Shown here piece after piece: positions 22,721-35,072 of a stretch of DNA of 64,000 nt (position 1 is the first letter of the stretch; each line of letters begins with the position of its first letter). The notes under the pieces were generated by a model. That model was not told the origin of the DNA. It saw nothing but the letters and a program-made list of their open reading frames with translations, and searched no databases. The stretch lies in assembly GCF_900698935.1 (NCBI RefSeq), contig NZ_LR217716.1, positions 10,084 to 74,083 on the forward strand. Reading direction: 5' to 3'. Source of the stretch: Erwinia_E haradaeae_D (GTDB taxonomy: Bacteria > Pseudomonadota > Gammaproteobacteria > Enterobacterales > Enterobacteriaceae). The position numbers and the translations under genes are program-made.

Positions 22721-24899
22721 ATAGGTAATTAAAGGTATTAGTAGAACTACACGCGAGATTACAATAAAGTATTTTCAACAGAAAAAGAATTGTTATATAA
22801 GATGCCTTATAGATCATTATCTATAACTAAAAATAGAGTTTATGCATATTAACTCTAGTCTATAATTCAGTGTAAAAACTGTTGAGTTCACGATACAATG
22901 ATTAGATTTTTGCGTAAACACAATAGAAGTATTCTGTTGTATCATCTGTAATAGATGTATATTTATACAGATCCATTAATAATGATATCATATACCACTG
23001 ATTCATAATATAAATATACGAACTATTCTGATTAATCAGTAAAAGATTATCACAAAATATATAAACACAAAGTTGGAATTATTGATTCTAAAAAGACAAA
23101 TATTAATTTAAGAATGATATTTTATATAAAAATTATTAATACACCATATGCTTGAATAGTGCTTTGTTAGGAGTAGAAAAATAAAAAAATAGGTTAGGTA
23201 GCTTAACGCAAAAAAATTTTAGTATAAAATAATTATAAATGTATATATGTAAAAATTATTACATATATATAATAAAACTATTTTTATTAGGAAGGATATG
23301 TCTACTAAAATATGACTAGAATCAGAAATATGGATAATAATATATATTAAAAAATCATATTTTTTATGAAGAAGAGATTTCTCTTTTAAATATTGGTTTA
23401 ATATTTTAAACAGTTGTATTTATTATTTTATTTTTTTAATAAAAAGAAAGAAAATAGATAGAGTAATCATTGGTACCGGATAATTATGATCTTAAATTTA
23501 AAATAGATGAATATAGTTTATAAAATAACTGATTTTAATTACTTAAAGATGATATCAGAAAAATGAAAATATTTAATAATGATAAATATTCTATATATTA
23601 AGAATAATTCTATATTATATTCAAATATAGAAATTTAATATTTAATGGTATGAACAATAATATTTTTATACAATAAATATTGTACTTTTTTAAAATTTCT
23701 AAAACTACCAATATAATATATCTTGATGTTAATAACATTAATATAAGTTCTTACTTTTTAAGTTATTGGCATGAAAAATTATATATTAAAAAATAATATT
23801 TTATATTACCTATTGTATTGCATTTTTAATGCTATCCCATCACATCTCATTTCGTAAGAAATATATAGTTATTTTTAAGAAAAATAAGTTAATTTGTGTG
23901 TTGTACACTTGTATGCTAGTTAATATTTTTCTAACCTACCTACTACCTAGTAGGTCATAATAAATCATAAAGCATAGTAGACCTACTAAGAACTTTATGC
24001 TAATACTTAGCAGTAAAATTAAAATATACTGTTGTGTATGAATCAATTTATTCTTATGTCTGGATATTCAGTATCCATATCATTTTATGTATATAATACA
24101 GAGCATTACTCCTTAATGGATATAGTGAACGTTATTTATTGTACGTCATTGATTCGCTATCAGTAGTTTTGATATTATTACCTTTCATTATTATCTAGAA
24201 TATATTAATAGAAAACTTCATAAAATATTGTTTTTTGGTTAGATTAATCAGTACTATACCAGCACTTAAATCTTTAAATATGCTATATATTTTATATATA
24301 TAAAGATTATTATAAATAATATTTTTAATATTAAGATTATTACTTTAAAAAGTTTATAATAAAAAAGTGATAATATCTCTAATATTTAAAATATAGAGAA
24401 TACGGCAAGATGCTTAAGGTTATTACGATCATAGTATAAAAAATATTACAGATCATTTGTGATAACAGAATATACTAGGTGATTGTAAATAGATACATCA
24501 ATATGTTATTAAACATATAAAATTACCTTAATTTATAAAATATGCTATTATAATATTATAAATTGTTAATTCTCCTATTATTTTTGTTAGAACACCTTTA
24601 ACATTGAAGAATTCGTTGGATGGTTTTTAAAATTTTAAAATTTTTTAACAAATATTTTAAAAAATAATTTTACATTTGAGTTTAATTAATGATATATTTT
24701 ATTGAATCTGTGTTACAGATATATAGAAAGCACAGAGGTAGTGATCTTTAAATATTAAATGAGTCTCGCATTTATAATCGAGTATATTATCAATTTTATT
24801 GATAACTTTTCCTCATAAAAGGCTGTATTTGCGTAGTAAACATAATTTTATTACTACTGAAATTTTTTAAAATAAATCAAGATTAATAAGATTATTATC
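22721..24899. other. Very AT-rich non-coding stretch
   Basis: About 2.2 kb with no recognisable gene. In sub-units I and III the equivalent interval holds thiE and nuc; I found no trace of either here. They were either lost from this sub-unit or never present. Confidence 0.5.
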
Positions 24900-25415
24900 T
24901 TTCTTTATGTTTTGTTGCGTAGCAAAATATTTTTGATTATTCAATATCTCTAATTATTTTAACTAGACATTTAAATGTTCTTAAGTTTTTACTTGCTTTT
25001 GCATATCATAGGTAAATGCTAGGGTTAATAACCCATTATCGAAGGCAGAATATTGAATATAAATGCGATCTTTTAGGTTAAAGTGAAGAGCAAATTCTAT
25101 TTTTTAAAATCCTGATGCAGCCATTTCAGAAAATTTTTTCTGTCGTAGATTCTATTTCGTTTGTTTTAAAATACCCTCTAATATTTAATTAGTTATTATA
25201 TAGAAATATCTAGTTCCTCTTCAGTATAACCTTGATACTAATTTTCATTTTCATAATCTTCTTTATAGTTCTGCAGTAGATGATAGACTGGAAAATAAAT
25301 TATAGGCATGTCACCTATAATACGATTAAACCGATCATCCATTTTTAGTTTACATAAAACGATGAAAAATAAGATGATAATTATATTCAGATATCAAAAA
25401 CAGAACGCTATTCTA
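24900..25415 (-). pseudogene. ibpA: ibpA relic, sub-unit II
   Basis: Minus-strand remnant of the small heat-shock gene. Anchors: TTAATAACCCATTATCGAAG near 25024 (intact copies: TTTTAATAACCCAT...), the CTTTTAGGTTAAAGTGAAGAG stretch near 25070, and the start region near 25400-25420. It contains many stops and frameshifts. It is more diverged from the two intact copies than they are from each other, as is its partner at 63180. Confidence 0.8.
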
Positions 25416-25989
25416 TAAGTTTTATTATATAATATAAAAATATTTAAATCAAGACTAATAGTTTGAACAGAAGTATTTTATGTATTTTTAAGAACCCCCT
25501 CAAAAGAGAACAAGAAAATTGTTTTGCTCTATATCAGTCAAAGACATTTTTTCGAAATATCATCAATTTTAATATATAACTATTCTCTTATTGTAGTAAT
25601 GCGTTTCTAGCATCAGTAAATAAAATAAATCACTAACGTAGCGTATAATCTAATATAGAATAAGATGGCTAAAATATATTCCAAAAAATCCAGATAGAAA
25701 TATGGATACTATCCATATCATATTAGAAGTAAATACAAGATAATGATATTCATAAAAATCTCTTAATATTAATGCTGTAAAACATAAACACAAAATGTAA
25801 TTAATATTACTATTAATTATACATTTTAGAAAATTAAAATTTCAATACATGAATAAAAATATTTTGTTTTAAAACTGTGATATATGATAAAACATATCTA
25901 CCACTAGATAGTTCTATGTTAAAGTTTTTTTGGAAATATTTTTATATACTATAACCAATTAAAATTGTATTAGATAAATCAATCGTCTT
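25416..25989. other. AT-rich spacer between ibpA and apbE relics
   Basis: No gene seen. Corresponds to the 1.4-kb ibpA-apbE spacers of the other sub-units, shortened. Confidence 0.4.
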
Positions 25990-27000
25990 AACCGATATCC
26001 TATTTTTATAAATTAATAATCAGCGTATTGTAGGGTAGCTGTATTACACAGAGTCTTATAGTAAGATGGTTGAAAGTAAAAAATCAGTGTATAATTTATA
26101 ATAAATATAAATATAATATTGCAATATGCTATATATAAAATATATCAATATATATGCCAAGATCTGTTTTGGAAGAAAGATCATAAAGTATGACAAATAC
26201 TATGCCATTATAGTATACTCTAATGTTATCACCTTCAACGATCCTCGTTACTAGTTAACAATGGTAGTTTTTCTTAAATCTGATATAATCCACTATAATT
26301 CTAAACAGATGCGCTATAGACGAAATTTTTGCGGATACTCTTTCCTAAGATCCAGATAATCAATAAATGACAAGCTATAGCAATCGCTAAGACTGTAAGA
26401 TATATATTATCTATCTATCATCCAATTTGTCATGCAACAGCTATTATTAATAAGACTTTTGACATGTCATGGAAGGTATAGAGGCGTAAATCTTTGATGT
26501 GCTAAAAAACTCAAATATAGGTTTGATATAGATCTGGCTATCTTGAGGTAACAAATCTTTCTGACTAATACTATTGATTGATATAAGACGTTGCTAGCAA
26601 TATATCTTTATATGTAGCAAAGAGAATTTACACTTGATCCATTAGTAAGTGGTATAGAAAAAAGATAGCGATCACTATCTTCTTTACACCCCGCCATGTA
26701 GTCTGTACTTATAATTGTAATGTGTGAAATGAGTCGTGGAGCATTACAACATCAAAACCTACCAATCTAGAAAATATTACATATTTACATAAATAAGGTA
26801 TTATATTTTTAAATTAGGTGTGGCATTGAACCGCGAGAGCCTTAAGAGCAATTATTCTAAACTAGACAGCAAGCAATTAGTATACTTAATTAATCCAGTG
26901 ACTTGGCAACTAAATTCAAAATCATCTCGTTTCAGTTTCTGTCATTGTTACTATTATTTTAGAAATAGGCAGTTAAGGTTTTAGTCATATAAATTAAGAA
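25990..27000 (+). pseudogene. apbE: apbE relic, sub-unit II
   Basis: Strongly decayed. Matches to intact apbE are visible near 26535-26580 (region coding HLQVINLANQSYL), near 26630-26700 (coding VVDHLVDYIEKEG) and near 26890-26950 (coding IDPVTGRPIQNHLVSVSVI). The 5' limit is uncertain. Confidence 0.65.
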
Positions 27001-27615
27001 AGAGTGTAAGTATTTTATTTCGTGAGTATTAAAAAAGTATGTTGAATGACCTAAACTACATAGAGTTACATAGAGATGCAAGAGAGATTTAAATCTATAA
27101 GATCATTCAGATCTGAATATTCAGATTATTGGAATATCTCTCTTATAGTATGATGACTAAAATGGTACATTATTATATAGAAAAAATTTATATGTGTTTA
27201 AAGTCCAATGATGTTAATATCATAGTCATCATATTGTAATAACCAAACTTAAAACAAATGCATAGCGCTTTCCAGAAGATTATAAAATAGATAAATTATA
27301 CTATGTTTTGACAGTTTCTCATATTGAGAAATCTGATGTCTCTACAGAATTATTACATATACTTTAAAATATTTCTCTAGGCTTTATTTTCATACAAGCG
27401 CAAAAATGGTTATATATTAAATATGATTACATACATAAAATACTAATATGACCAGTAATCTATGCTGACATATTGATAGTTATATCATAATAACTACCTT
27501 GCCGATATAGGTTGTTATATTATTCTCTATGCTTATTATTTATTAACTTTTTATTTATTTTAACTATTTTAACTAATATTTTTAACCAATATTTGGCTAT
27601 AGGAATTTATGAACG

Positions 27616-28335
27616 ATGTCTATTACTAAACTAGTGTTGATACGTCACGGGGAGAGTCAATGGAATCAACAAAATCGCTTTACTGGGTGGCACGATATTG
27701 ATCTAACAAAAAAAGGTAAAAGCGAAGCTAAAGATGCCGGCAAACTGCTACAAAAAGAGGGGTTTATGTTCGATTTTGCATATACTTCTGTGCTTAAACG
27801 TGCAATCCACACTTTGTGGATCATACTAGATGAAATTGATCAAGCATGGATTCCAGTCGAGAAGACATGGCGCTTAAATGAGCGCCACTATGGCGCTCTG
27901 CAAGGTATGAATAAAGATGCAATAACTCAAACATATGGTGAAAAAAAAGTTAAGCAATGGCGTCGAAGCTTATCTGCCATCCCGCCACATCTGGACTGTA
28001 TTGATGAACGTTTTTCTAAAGGTGATGCGCGTTATGCTTTACTAACCCATGAACAATTACCAACCGCTGAAAGTTTAGAGATGACTATTGCTCGCGTGCT
28101 TCCTCTTTGGAATTCATCAATCCTACCGCAGATAAAATGTGGGAATAAAATACTGATTACTGCACATGGAAACTCACTTCGCGCTTTAATAACATATTTA
28201 GATAAAATACCTGAAGAAAAGATTCCTGAACTTAATATACCAACTGGCGTTCCTTTGGTTTATATGTTTGATAAAGAGTGTAATCCTATTCAGCGCTATT
28301 GGCTCAGTAGTGGTAATACCATGGTAATATCATAA
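27616..28335 (+). CDS. gpmA: 2,3-bisphosphoglycerate-dependent phosphoglycerate mutase GpmA
   Basis: Interconverts 3- and 2-phosphoglycerate in glycolysis. The 239-residue product is a full enzyme, a little short at the C-terminal tail compared with about 250. The phosphohistidine motif RHGESQWN (catalytic His11), NERHYGALQG (residues 88-97) and TAHGNSLRAL with His184 are all present. AGGA precedes the ATG by about ten bases. It is a core metabolic gene and unusual on a plasmid; the chromosome may have lost its own copy, which would make the plasmid essential. It lies between an apbE relic and a cop hairpin. No second copy or relic was found in the matching interval of sub-units I and III, so it may have joined after the sub-units separated or been cleanly deleted from the others. 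Confidence 0.95.
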   Translation: MSITKLVLIRHGESQWNQQNRFTGWHDIDLTKKGKSEAKDAGKLLQKEGFMFDFAYTSVLKRAIHTLWIILDEIDQAWIPVEKTWRLNERHYGALQGMNKDAITQTYGEKKVKQWRRSLSAIPPHLDCIDERFSKGDARYALLTHEQLPTAESLEMTIARVLPLWNSSILPQIKCGNKILITAHGNSLRALITYLDKIPEEKIPELNIPTGVPLVYMFDKECNPIQRYWLSSGNTMVIS

Positions 28336-29487
28336 CTAAAGCGTATATCTGACATTAACTGAGCTATACAATTCGTATACTGCATAATCTTATTTGATGT
28401 TTGTCTAACAACGCTCATACAAATGTTTGAAAATGCTAAATCACTTTAAAAATTAATACACTCCGTATTAGGGTAAACATACGAATAAAAATCCTCTATA
28501 TTTTTAAAAAATCAGAAAATTTATTTTTATTGTAATCAGTTTAACACTTGATATAGTTATGTTGGAAATAAACTGAATTAATCAGCCTACAGAATATAAA
28601 TATGCTCGTGATATATTAGTAATTATTTAATATCGTTTTTATACTTTGATGTTTAGAGATTGTATTCTAGGTATAAAGGGGGATTTTGCATCATTTAAGT
28701 TTACATTACTTAAGACTATTGCAAAATATGAGATAGACCTTTTTAAGCATTCTATTTTATGATTTTTAGCATCAATTAAAAACATAAATAAGGATAACGC
28801 GCGCAGAACATACTCTTTTTTGGTTCGCCTGTATATCCATGAATCTTATCATGTACATTTAAATGAGATAAGTTAAAGATAAGCAAATGGTGAAAATCAA
28901 TATATTTGCATGTGCTACAAATGATTTTTCTTTTTGACCAATCCCTCTATGATTTCTTGATCCTTTCAATCAATAGAGTCGCACTATAACTTCTGACAAA
29001 AACTCCTGAAAAATTATGTTCAGGAGTACCCCTTTGAAATTTTATTTAACGATATTACTCAGACAATCTAAAAGAACCACAATAAAGCACTAACATTTTT
29101 TATATCTTATCAAGTGAAAACTAATCATCATTGCATGCATTAAGTGTATGGATGATAATCTGATGCGGGAGACTCTCGATGCTCGAGCGGGATATTTTTT
29201 ACTCTGTTCTATAAAGTTATTAAAAATAAATTAAGATGAATATATGATATTAGTAGTGGTGAGGGCGACATGGATACTACTGTGTATATAGTAGATTTTC
29301 TAAATTAAATATCTTCATGTTTTATATACATCTAGAAAAACTTACCAATACAATAATGTTGTTCAACATTTTGAATTTTTCAATTACAGTTAATTGAACC
29401 CCCAATAATTAGAAATCAACTAGCTTTCTACACCTAGATAGAAAAGAACAATAAAAACATCTTCTAACTTATATTGACTATTGACTA
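28336..29487. other. Non-coding 1.15 kb after gpmA
   Basis: No gene or clear relic is recognisable. A spacer that ends at the cop hairpin of copy B. Confidence 0.45.
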
Positions 29488-29489
29488 GA

Positions 29490-29546
29490 CGCAAAAAACC
29501 CTGATAGGGCGATTATCTTGGCAGACTTCACTATCAGGGCTTTGCG
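29490..29546. promoter_or_regulatory. CopA/CopT-like hairpin, type 2, copy B
   Basis: Same sequence as copy A apart from an uninterrupted A6 in the left flank. Stem CCCTGATAG/CTATCAGGG with outer CGCAAA/TTTGCG. The loop is ATCTTGGCAGAC. Confidence 0.75.
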
Positions 29547-29566
29547 AATCGTTAGTATACGTATTC
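29493..29566 (-). ncRNA. Solitary CopA-like antisense RNA, copy B
   Basis: Minus-strand promoter -35 TTGATT (29596-29601), 17 bp, -10 TAATAT (29573-29578). After the hairpin the minus strand reads TATCAGGGTTTTTTGCG, a good Rho-independent terminator of the same layout as the end of IncFII CopA. The predicted RNA is about 75 nt. No repA lies on the plus strand. Confidence 0.62.
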
Positions 29567-30109
29567 AAAATGATATTATCATAATAAATGATAACAATCA
29601 AGTATTAGATATGACTTTTGGTAGGAATTTTATAAAAATAAGATGCACGGTAGTAAAAATGTTTTCATCATGCATGTAAAAAATGCTCTTACATCAAAAA
29701 GTTATATTTTACATCCTAGTGTGATACCACAAAATCTTAAAACTACTAGAGACTCTCTATATTATTTCTTATAATTTATACAAATGTAGAGCAGAATGAA
29801 AATATAGGTGATACTATTGTTACAAAATATGCTATAATATTCTCATGATGAGAGATCTTAATAATCATTCATAAAGAAAGATTATTTTTATTGTTCCTAA
29901 AGATGAACTATATGTACATTTTCCTTTTCTTTTAAGTTAAAATATAGAAAAATTAATAATTGATAGTTCGATTAATTATTCAAAGTAATAGCGCTTCCGT
30001 ATATTTACTGATCCCTTTCAACTAGCGTATAGACGCATATTACGAGCACGGTATGATAATAAATACTACTATCATTATTTGTTTTAAATTTAAAGAGTTT
30101 ATAAAGTTA

Positions 30110-30470
30110 TTACAAAAGAAGGGCGTGCCAGCTACTGTTATACACATATTTGTAAGAGCGCTTTCCTGCGATTCCGGAACCGTCTTTATCTCTTCTAGCC
30201 ACATTCTGTGCAATTAGTAATATTTTACTGATGGTACACATACTATTAGCATATTTGTAGTATGTTCTTCACGTGCGAAATCAAGTGTATTTAATCTATT
30301 TTGATAGCTCCGCATTATAACAATTGATGCTAAAATTCTGGCAAGATATTTATGTGATGATGTAAATTTCACTTAACTACTAACTCAATAAAACACACTT
30401 CTTCATCGTTCAATACGTTTCCAGTTCCGCTTTCTTTAAGCCCTTTATTCTTTCTTCATGTGGAATTATA
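30110..30470 (-). pseudogene. bioB: bioB fragment, sub-unit II
   Basis: Short remnant. The matches are the region coding ESVPINML/PPEPL near 30155-30240 and the region coding RSYQNRLDTLTSVR near 30285-30320 (TTTTGATAGCTCCGCATTATAACAA against TCTGATAGCTTCGCGTTGTAACAA). The rest of the gene is lost or unreadable. Confidence 0.7.
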
Positions 30471-30959
30471 TCACGATTATATCGATTTCTCTTCACAACT
30501 CCTATATAAAACATATTAAACTAGTGTCGTATATCGCACCAGAAGCATCAAAAACTTATTGTAGATATACGAATTACTCATTTTTATACTTAGTCTATAA
30601 GGTATGCAATATAGACAGCATGTACATTTTTCTAAACACAATTCTATTTCAATTTATAACACTAGATGCATAAAATATTTTTACTAGATTAAAACATTAA
30701 GAATATATGCCCTAAGCTCTCAAGAAAAAGTGAATAATAAAAAGCTGATTTAATAACATTTTGCTCTGCTTTATCCATTTAGAATGGAGAGCTTTACATC
30801 ATACTAATCCGTATCATTTTGTAGAAAAATAGATATTTATCAGTATAGATTTTACAGTAATACTGTCTGTAGTGTGTTTGAATTTTATTTAATAGAGTAG
30901 CATGCGATACAGGTTTGGTACATCTTATATTTTATAGAATAATACCATGTAAAAGAATT

Positions 30960-31700
30960 ATTTTTTATATTTTTATAAATGGCATAAAGGGTATTCGTAT
31001 ACATCTATAATTCATGTATGGCTCAATGATCTAGTTGTGTCTTCTGAGGGCTATTAGCTAACTCTTAAAGATGGTTGTTGGTTCATAGATGGCATTTTTT
31101 CTTAGCGGACAGCTATATATGGTGGTCATCATTCAATGATTAACTAAGATATAAATGCTACAATGAACCACATATCACATGTAATATTCGGTGGTATGCT
31201 TTATCCTACTGTAGTGGAATAATGTCGTCTATTCGTAAGTATCACACCAGCTTGTTTTGGAGTGTGATTTTATACAGATCCTGATTTCTCTGCGGTAGCA
31301 ATAGAGATCAAAATAGTACTACTATATTAGTAAAAACAGGGAATCTCCACTACGAGATATTATCTTGACGTCAATAGTATCACGGAGATGCTTGTGAGGA
31401 AATGCCAGTTGGTGATGCTGAACACTCCATGAATAGTATTGATCGAAATGATCTACCGTCTAATCGATTCTCAATACTCCTACGAATTGTTTTGGAGAAC
31501 ATTTGCAAAAAGGCGATACAATGTTGTTTTTCTTAATTTTTTTGAGTATGCTATAAAGATAGCAGCAGTTATTATGGCATCCGATTGAGCTGACACTGCA
31601 ATATATGATTTCTGAAGAAACACTGATGACATTGATAGATGTTATTTCGATTTTCCAACATCAAAAGATAATTGCATCTCCTCTTGATTTTATGTTGATA
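30960..31700 (+). pseudogene. bioA: bioA relic (DAPA aminotransferase)
   Basis: Adenosylmethionine-8-amino-7-oxononanoate aminotransferase, the step before BioD and BioB. Reading across frames, 31060-31330 gives recognisable BioA: LKDG, WW-like TAIYGGHHSMIN, DINATMNHISHVIFGG, then CRLF and CVFYTDSGSVAVEI-like text. The YHGDA block near 31375-31390 and DAEHSMNSI near 31415 follow. About 31560 still reads KIAAVIM. Frameshifts and stops throughout. It lies divergent from the bioB fragment, the usual bioA/bioB arrangement in enterobacteria. No intact bioA is in the window; one may lie in the unseen part of the second unit or on the chromosome. Confidence 0.78.
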
Positions 31701-31789
31701 GTACATTGATAAAAGAGATAGAAAATATTATACATTAGACCCTTTGCGATAGAATCTATATATCTAAACTACTGTATTCCGCATTAGGA

Positions 31790-32960
31790 CTTATGATGAG
31801 TATCATACTAGATTTTTTAGTCTAACATAGCCATAAAGTAATCCGTATTCTTTGTTGTATGTATTTAGTAGTGATAGAAGTGATACTCACATTGTTGTTC
31901 TTCATACAGAAAAAAATGACATATGATTACAGAATTTTCGATGTTTTTTGAGCAATTATTAAAATATGCAGCATATGGTACTAATTTGATCTTTTGGAAT
32001 ATGAGTAACAAAGATCTAGTATTTTTTAGCTGAATCTATTATGTCCTATGATATTTATATCAATGATAATCAGTATCCTGCATGTTTTTATAGTTTCTAT
32101 CTATTATCCGTTTTGATTAACATTATCTTATTCAAGACTCACGCAATGAATAAACTCTATTTTTTAATGTAGTAAATGCGCTAATGCTTCGAAAATTAGC
32201 AAATGTTATCTTTTATAAAGATGTTCTGAGTTAAGTTCCAGAATGGCAACTCTATACGATGGCGGTGACTACCATGTCTACAGTACCTATATTCATGGCT
32301 GGTACTTATATGACGCTATTACAGATAAAATATGCAGTAACAGTATTAATACTAAACATTATTAGTACTTTTTTGATCATTAATGAATCTATAGTATGTT
32401 GATATTTAAAACGATCTTAATTGAAGAAGCACGTATATCAGAAAAAATTTTTTGAAATTCTTCGCGAATACATGCTAACTAGATTTAAAGTTATTGTAAT
32501 TTTTACGGCTATGTGCATTTTTTTATTGCGTTAATCTCTGGTATAAACACTTTATTTGGAAGTATTTTTTCTATTAACTTTCAGGGTGCTTGAGGCTATA
32601 TAGTTTTCTAACTTGCGTGGATAAGTTGTATACAAAGTAATGAGTATTTGCAGGGAGAAAACATCATGGTAGGAATAATGAGTATCTAATGAATTGGTCG
32701 TCATGATTGTTTTACGAAAAATTCGTAGCACACTATCAACTCGTTATAAAAAACCCTATTAAATTTTGGTATCCTTTGCTAATTTTGCATCTATTGGTAT
32801 TATTTCAAGTCTATTAAGTTCTTGACGAACAGCAAGGTAATGTGGTCTCGCTTTAGTTGAAAACTTTGATATAGTGCAACACTAGTCAGTTTATTAGAAG
32901 CTTTCATAGCCAAATTATGTCTACGACACTTAGAAAAGGAACCAAGACTGATAATAGTAT
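31790..32960 (+). pseudogene. nupC: nupC-type nucleoside permease relic
   Basis: Broken gene for a concentrative nucleoside transporter of the inner membrane. The best stretch (32245-32385) reads LYTMAVTTMSTVPIFMAG then TYMTLLQIKYAV and VLILNIISTF, closely following the NupC family block around its conserved AMSTV...YMTM...LNMFSTF. Other pieces: LLCPMIFIS near 32040, FFEILREYML near 32450, INFQG near 32580, and a C-terminal VVSRF-like then YSATLVSLLEAFIA near 32845-32920. Several frameshifts and stops. The family assignment is from remembered family sequence. Nucleoside uptake may once have complemented thiamine or purine needs. Confidence 0.72.
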
Positions 32961-34265
32961 ATGCTATGATTATATATCTAATATTTATGAATATCATTGA
33001 ACCTTCTGAGGAGTGTTTATATAATATTTTATGTCTTGTATAATTGATAATGGTAGTAATTTCACTTTTACTATATAGTTGTTAGTTATGTGCTTTAGTT
33101 ATAGTCACGAGATCTAAAGTATCGAACAAGTACAAGGTGATTTCTATGTATTTTTAATATATGGTTACTACAGGAAAGAGTATCAGATGCTTGCATGACT
33201 GCGAGTGAATTTTCTATTAATGTATCTCGGCGTAAGCACTTTAGAGCTATATCTAAAGTAAAAAAGATAATGAATGTTTTAGTGTTGCTTGAAATGATCT
33301 TACATCATGAAATAGTGTATGATTTGCATGTGACTGCATAATAAGAGAAACTTTTACTCCATGGTGAGAGGATTTTTATATAAAAATATTAGTTATTTTA
33401 TCATTCATAAAAATCTTACGTTATATAAACATGGTATTTCTAAGAGAGGGTAGTAGACACTAACCGTGAAGAATTATACAGTTATCATGAACTAAGATGC
33501 AAGAATGTAACTTACCAACCCTTTTCTATAATGTATATTACGAGAAATGGTTATACATGTGTGTGTTATTTCTCCTGTTGATTATACATTCCAGATAGAT
33601 AAGTTAGTTAATTGTACATGTTTATAATGCTTTAGTAATTAAATGCGATATTTTTCGTAGAACATCATGCAAGAAAATACAGTTTTGCGTAAATAAGTTA
33701 AAGTTTCCTGTTATATTCTTTTCGGTTGTGTACAGTATGAAGTTTTTCTAAATCCACCGATATTCATCATAGAAAAAATAATAGAAAAACTTCAAAAGGA
33801 GAAATCGGTCAAGAATTAGCAGAAGTGTACGCTTTAAAAAACCCCATGATACTCCCATAAAATAACATCGCTATAAAACCATCTACTTGTGAGGTTTACA
33901 AGATGATATAGTGGCATTATTCTAAGCAAGCAAGGTAGAATCTAAAAATCTAGAGAGGATCCACACATTTTTTAGTACACCCTGCTTCATAAAGAATCTA
34001 AAATAGATAATAATATGTATTATAGTACAGAGCATTTCATCTTGGTTAACGTTTTTATTGTTACCATAGTAAATGGTGTAATCACGTCAAGATTGCCTGA
34101 TGTTATATGAATAGATAATCATTAATCTTGTCATTTTAAAGTTAAGTAGGTGAGCAATTATCAGCTACGGGGTTCAGGTGAAAAAGAATGATGCATATCA
34201 TGTAATAAGCTGCATGAAATGTAACATAAAGCCTTTTATTCTGCTTTTATGAATAGGGTGTGATT
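32961..34265. other. Eroded 1.3 kb with an unnamed relic near 33130-33340
   Basis: A plus-strand piece near 33160-33340 gives a continuous protein-like reading (ERVSDACMTASEFSIN then RRKHFRAISKVKKIM), but it has no start, is short and I cannot place it. The remainder shows no gene. Confidence 0.35.
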
Positions 34266-35072
34266 TTACCACCATTCATAGAAATGGTGAACAGGTCCAA
34301 TGCCTTTACCAACAGATAAGTTACGAGTATGACTGAGTGCTTGATGTAACCATTCTTTAGAAAACTTTAATGTTTGCGACCAATCTTCATAATAGGGACG
34401 TTTCGCGGCTAAAGCAGCCGAGAGGGTGCATCCAGTGCCATGAGTATGTAGAGTATTGACTCTTGTGGCAGAAAAACACCATTCTTGATTAGGCGTAATA
34501 AGCCAGTCAGGGCTCAATGATCCAGGCAAGTGACCTCCTTTCATCACAACCGCCTTACAGCCTAGATCTAGGATCTGACGCCCTTGCTGACACATTTGTA
34601 TTTCATTCTGTGCTATGTTACAACCAAGCAGTATTGCGGCCTCCTGTAAGTTAGGAGTAAGTATTGATACTAATGGTAATAACATTTCCCTAATTAAGAC
34701 TACTGCCTCTTTATCTAATAGTCTACTGCCATTTTTCGCCATCATAACCGGGTCAAGAATTATCCAAGGAATAGGGTATTCTATTAATTTCTCAGCAATA
34801 ACATGAATGATTTGTGGGCGGTGAAGCATACCAATCTTTACGCTATCAATGTGTATATCACTAAGAACTGAATCTAATTGTTTTTCTAAACAAAAAGAGC
34901 TAATTTCGGAGATAAATTGCACACCCTGTGTATTTTGTGCGACAATTGCAGTAATAACTGCAGCACCATACACACCTAAGGCTGAAAAAGTTTTTAAATC
35001 TGCCTGAATGCCGGCCCCACCACTTGGATCAGTACCGGCAATACTTAATACATTATATATTTTATTAGTCAT
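34266..35072 (-). CDS. thiD: HMP/HMP-P kinase ThiD
   Basis: Phosphorylates HMP-P from ThiC to HMP-PP, the substrate of ThiE; also salvages HMP. The 268-residue product is of normal length with the ribokinase-like fold. SIAGTDPSGGAGIQADLKTF lies at residues 10-29, followed by GVYGAAVITAIVAQNT, the conserved VMKGGHL, and the anion-hole motif HGTGCTLSAA near the C-terminus. Only a weak ribosome site is seen before the ATG. It lies 0.87 kb downstream of thiH on the same strand, so it may be read from the thiF operon or from its own promoter. No other copy or relic was recognised in the window. Confidence 0.96.
   Translation of the reverse strand: MTNKIYNVLSIAGTDPSGGAGIQADLKTFSALGVYGAAVITAIVAQNTQGVQFISEISSFCLEKQLDSVLSDIHIDSVKIGMLHRPQIIHVIAEKLIEYPIPWIILDPVMMAKNGSRLLDKEAVVLIREMLLPLVSILTPNLQEAAILLGCNIAQNEIQMCQQGRQILDLGCKAVVMKGGHLPGSLSPDWLITPNQEWCFSATRVNTLHTHGTGCTLSAALAAKRPYYEDWSQTLKFSKEWLHQALSHTRNLSVGKGIGPVHHFYEWW

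Noticed and set aside
23000..24900. Expected thiE or nuc relics in sub-unit II
   Set aside because: No phrase of either gene could be found in the AT-rich DNA.
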